64,000 bases of DNA, from the NCBI GenBank assembly GCA_016191815.1, contig JACPVI010000079.1:22533-86532 (forward strand), in the 5' to 3' direction. The translations under genes and the position numbers were made by a program. Below, one piece after another: positions 62,623 to 64,000 of the stretch; the first letter of the stretch is position 1, and each line of letters begins with the position of its first letter. The notes under the pieces were generated by a model. It was given only the letters and a program-made list of their open reading frames with translations, was not told the DNA's origin and searched no databases. The stretch comes from Myxococcales bacterium (GTDB taxonomy: Bacteria > Myxococcota > Myxococcia > Myxococcales > Myxococcaceae).

Positions 62623-63693
62623 ATGGGGATTTTCGACACGATCAAGGACGAGGCGAAGCGGAACTTCATCGCCCGCTCCGACCAGGCCAAGGACGACATC
62701 ATCTACCGCTATCCGGAAACCAACATCCGGATGCTCACCCAGCTCACCGTCGACGCCGACGAGATGGCCCTGTTCGTCAAGGACGGGAAGATCGAAGGCC
62801 GACTGGGCCCCGGACGCCACAACCTCGACACCAACAACGTCCCGTTCATCTCGCGCCTGCTCGAGAAGTTCACCGGCGGGAACCTCTTCATCGCCGAGGT
62901 GTTCTTCGTCAGCCTCCGCGAGTTCGCCGGGCTCAAGTTCGGAGGGCCCATCGGCGACGTGCGCGATCCGGAGACCGGCCTGGGCATCGGCACCATGGTC
63001 TACGGCGACTTCTCCATCCGCGTCACCGATCCCGAGAAGCTCGTCTTGGGGCTGGTCGGCATGCGCCACGCCAGCAACGAGGAGTTCACCGGCTGGTTCA
63101 AGAACCAGGTCCTCAAGGTCATCCGCGACCGCATCGCCGAGCTTTTGGTGAAGAAGAAGTGGCCCCTGCTCGATGTCACCTCCGGCGCCTACACCGAGGA
63201 GATCGAACAGGAAGTCATCACCGGCGTGAAGGGACACGTCAGCTCCTACGGCGTCGACATCGTCCGCCTCGGCAACTTCCACGTCTCCATCAAGGAGGAG
63301 GACGAGGCGACCTTGAAGAAGCTCTCCAAGGACGTGGCCTACTCGCGCCTCGCCGGCGGGTTCCAGAACTACGCCCAGGGCCAGGCCATGCTCGGCGCGG
63401 CGGAAGGGATGTCCAAGGGCGGCGAGGGCGGAGGCGCCGCGCTCCAGGGCATGGGCCTCGGGGTCGGCTTCGGCATGGCCCAGATGTTCGCCAACCAGGG
63501 CAAGCCCGCACCCGCCCAGGCCGCCGCCGGAGGCAGCCACTGCCCCAGCTGCGGAACTCCCGGCAGCGGGAAGTTCTGCTCCAACTGCGGCGCCGCGATG
63601 GCCCCTCAAGCGAAGAAGTGCGCCAAGTGCCAGGTCGACCTCGCCGCCGGAGCCAAGTTCTGCGCCAGTTGCGGCACCCCCGCTGGCGGATAG
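62623..63693 (+). CDS. SPFH (band 7)-domain protein with C-terminal zinc ribbons
   Basis: A 356-residue protein. Residues about 25-250 are an SPFH-type domain as in the virion core/YdjI-like family (VDADEMALFVKDGKIEGRLGPGRH, GDFSIRVTDPEKL). After a Gly/Ala-rich spacer come double zinc-ribbon motifs HCPSCGTPGSGKFCSNCG and CAKCQVDLAAGAKFCASCG. This architecture is widespread in bacteria and thought to bind or organise other factors, possibly membrane-linked; no exact role is known. ATG 62623 has GGAGG upstream. Confidence 0.85.
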   Translation: MGIFDTIKDEAKRNFIARSDQAKDDIIYRYPETNIRMLTQLTVDADEMALFVKDGKIEGRLGPGRHNLDTNNVPFISRLLEKFTGGNLFIAEVFFVSLREFAGLKFGGPIGDVRDPETGLGIGTMVYGDFSIRVTDPEKLVLGLVGMRHASNEEFTGWFKNQVLKVIRDRIAELLVKKKWPLLDVTSGAYTEEIEQEVITGVKGHVSSYGVDIVRLGNFHVSIKEEDEATLKKLSKDVAYSRLAGGFQNYAQGQAMLGAAEGMSKGGEGGGAALQGMGLGVGFGMAQMFANQGKPAPAQAAAGGSHCPSCGTPGSGKFCSNCGAAMAPQAKKCAKCQVDLAAGAKFCASCGTPAGG

Positions 63694-64000
63694 CGCCGGA
63701 CCGCGGAGAGCGAGGCCGCCGGGTGCTGCGCGATGCCCCGAGGCGGATGAGGCCGCCCGCCAGCCGACTACGTCTGCCGTAGCACCGGAGCTCCCAGCGC
63801 TACCCAGCCTGGTGCCCGGAGACAGCCCGCGCGGGAGGCCCGTTCAACACCAGACTCCTAGAGCACCGAACAGGTTACCCGGCCTGCTGCGGCCGCCGAT
63901 CCTCTCGCTGCGGCCGGCGGCCTCGTCGGTCCGCTGCTCGACGGGCCCACCAGCCCGCCTCCGCTGCTCCCTCCTCGGGCGCCAGCCTCGCTTCGGTCTC
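63694..64000. other. Terminal region without recognised gene
   Basis: The last 307 bases are G/C-rich with short proline/arginine-coding frames in several registers and no start, ribosome-binding site or family signature. A gene could begin beyond the window. Confidence 0.5.

Overview
The window is high-GC DNA carrying a complete division and cell-wall (dcw) cluster, zinc-finger Ser/Thr kinases with TPR tails, FHA and response-regulator proteins, many GTG starts and ATGA/GTGA overlaps. This combination points to a myxobacterium (Myxococcota); genus cannot be fixed from the sequence alone. No rRNA, tRNA, CRISPR array or intact insertion sequence was recognised.

1-19704: dcw cluster in the order rsmH(partial)-ftsL-ftsI-murE-murF-mraY-murD-ftsW-murG-murC-murB-ddl, almost all translationally coupled. 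It is interrupted by a truncated antitoxin remnant and a D-aminopeptidase (M55) fusion gene, then continues as ftsQ-ftsA-ftsZ, which has its own sigma-54-like promoter. 19843-30508: M50 protease, small DNA-binding proteins, biotin carboxylase with a minimal biotinyl protein, a response regulator-XRE fusion, a double-FHA membrane protein divergent from a rhomboid-TPR protein, a LolA-like/outer-membrane barrel pair and a Uma2 protein.

30581-43436: a corrinoid-linked region and the most interesting part. Five overlapping genes encode a truncated DUF71 ATPase, a BtuF-like lipoprotein, a CbiA/CfbB-like tetrapyrrole a,c-diamide synthase, a natural fusion of a NifH-like reductase with a NifD-like catalytic subunit, and a NifK-like partner. 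A cobalamin riboswitch follows, controlling a BtuB-like TonB receptor and a Cys-rich beta-propeller lipoprotein. An adenosylcobalamin-dependent ribonucleotide reductase lies convergent. The cysteine pattern suggests a single [4Fe-4S] site of the DPOR/COR/CfbCD kind, not a nitrogenase; the product is unknown, and a reduced, amidated tetrapyrrole or corrinoid is the leading guess.

43516-55975: small lipoprotein, bicupin, a Ser/Thr kinase-TPR protein, uncharacterised proteins, two paralogous exported proteins, a GT39-type membrane glycosyltransferase and a two-gene ABC exporter. 55976-57869 is an accessory patch: a decayed pRiA4b ORF-3-like gene, a VapBC toxin-antitoxin pair and a 5'-truncated HpaA-like gene. 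57957-63693 holds a trypsin-like protease, a second zinc-finger kinase-TPR protein, a methyltransferase and an SPFH-zinc-ribbon protein. A dispersed GTCGAGG-type repeat and CCCTCTCCC/GGGAGAGGG palindromes are scattered through the window, one inside the ftsL tail and one forming a hairpin over the btuB ribosome-binding site.
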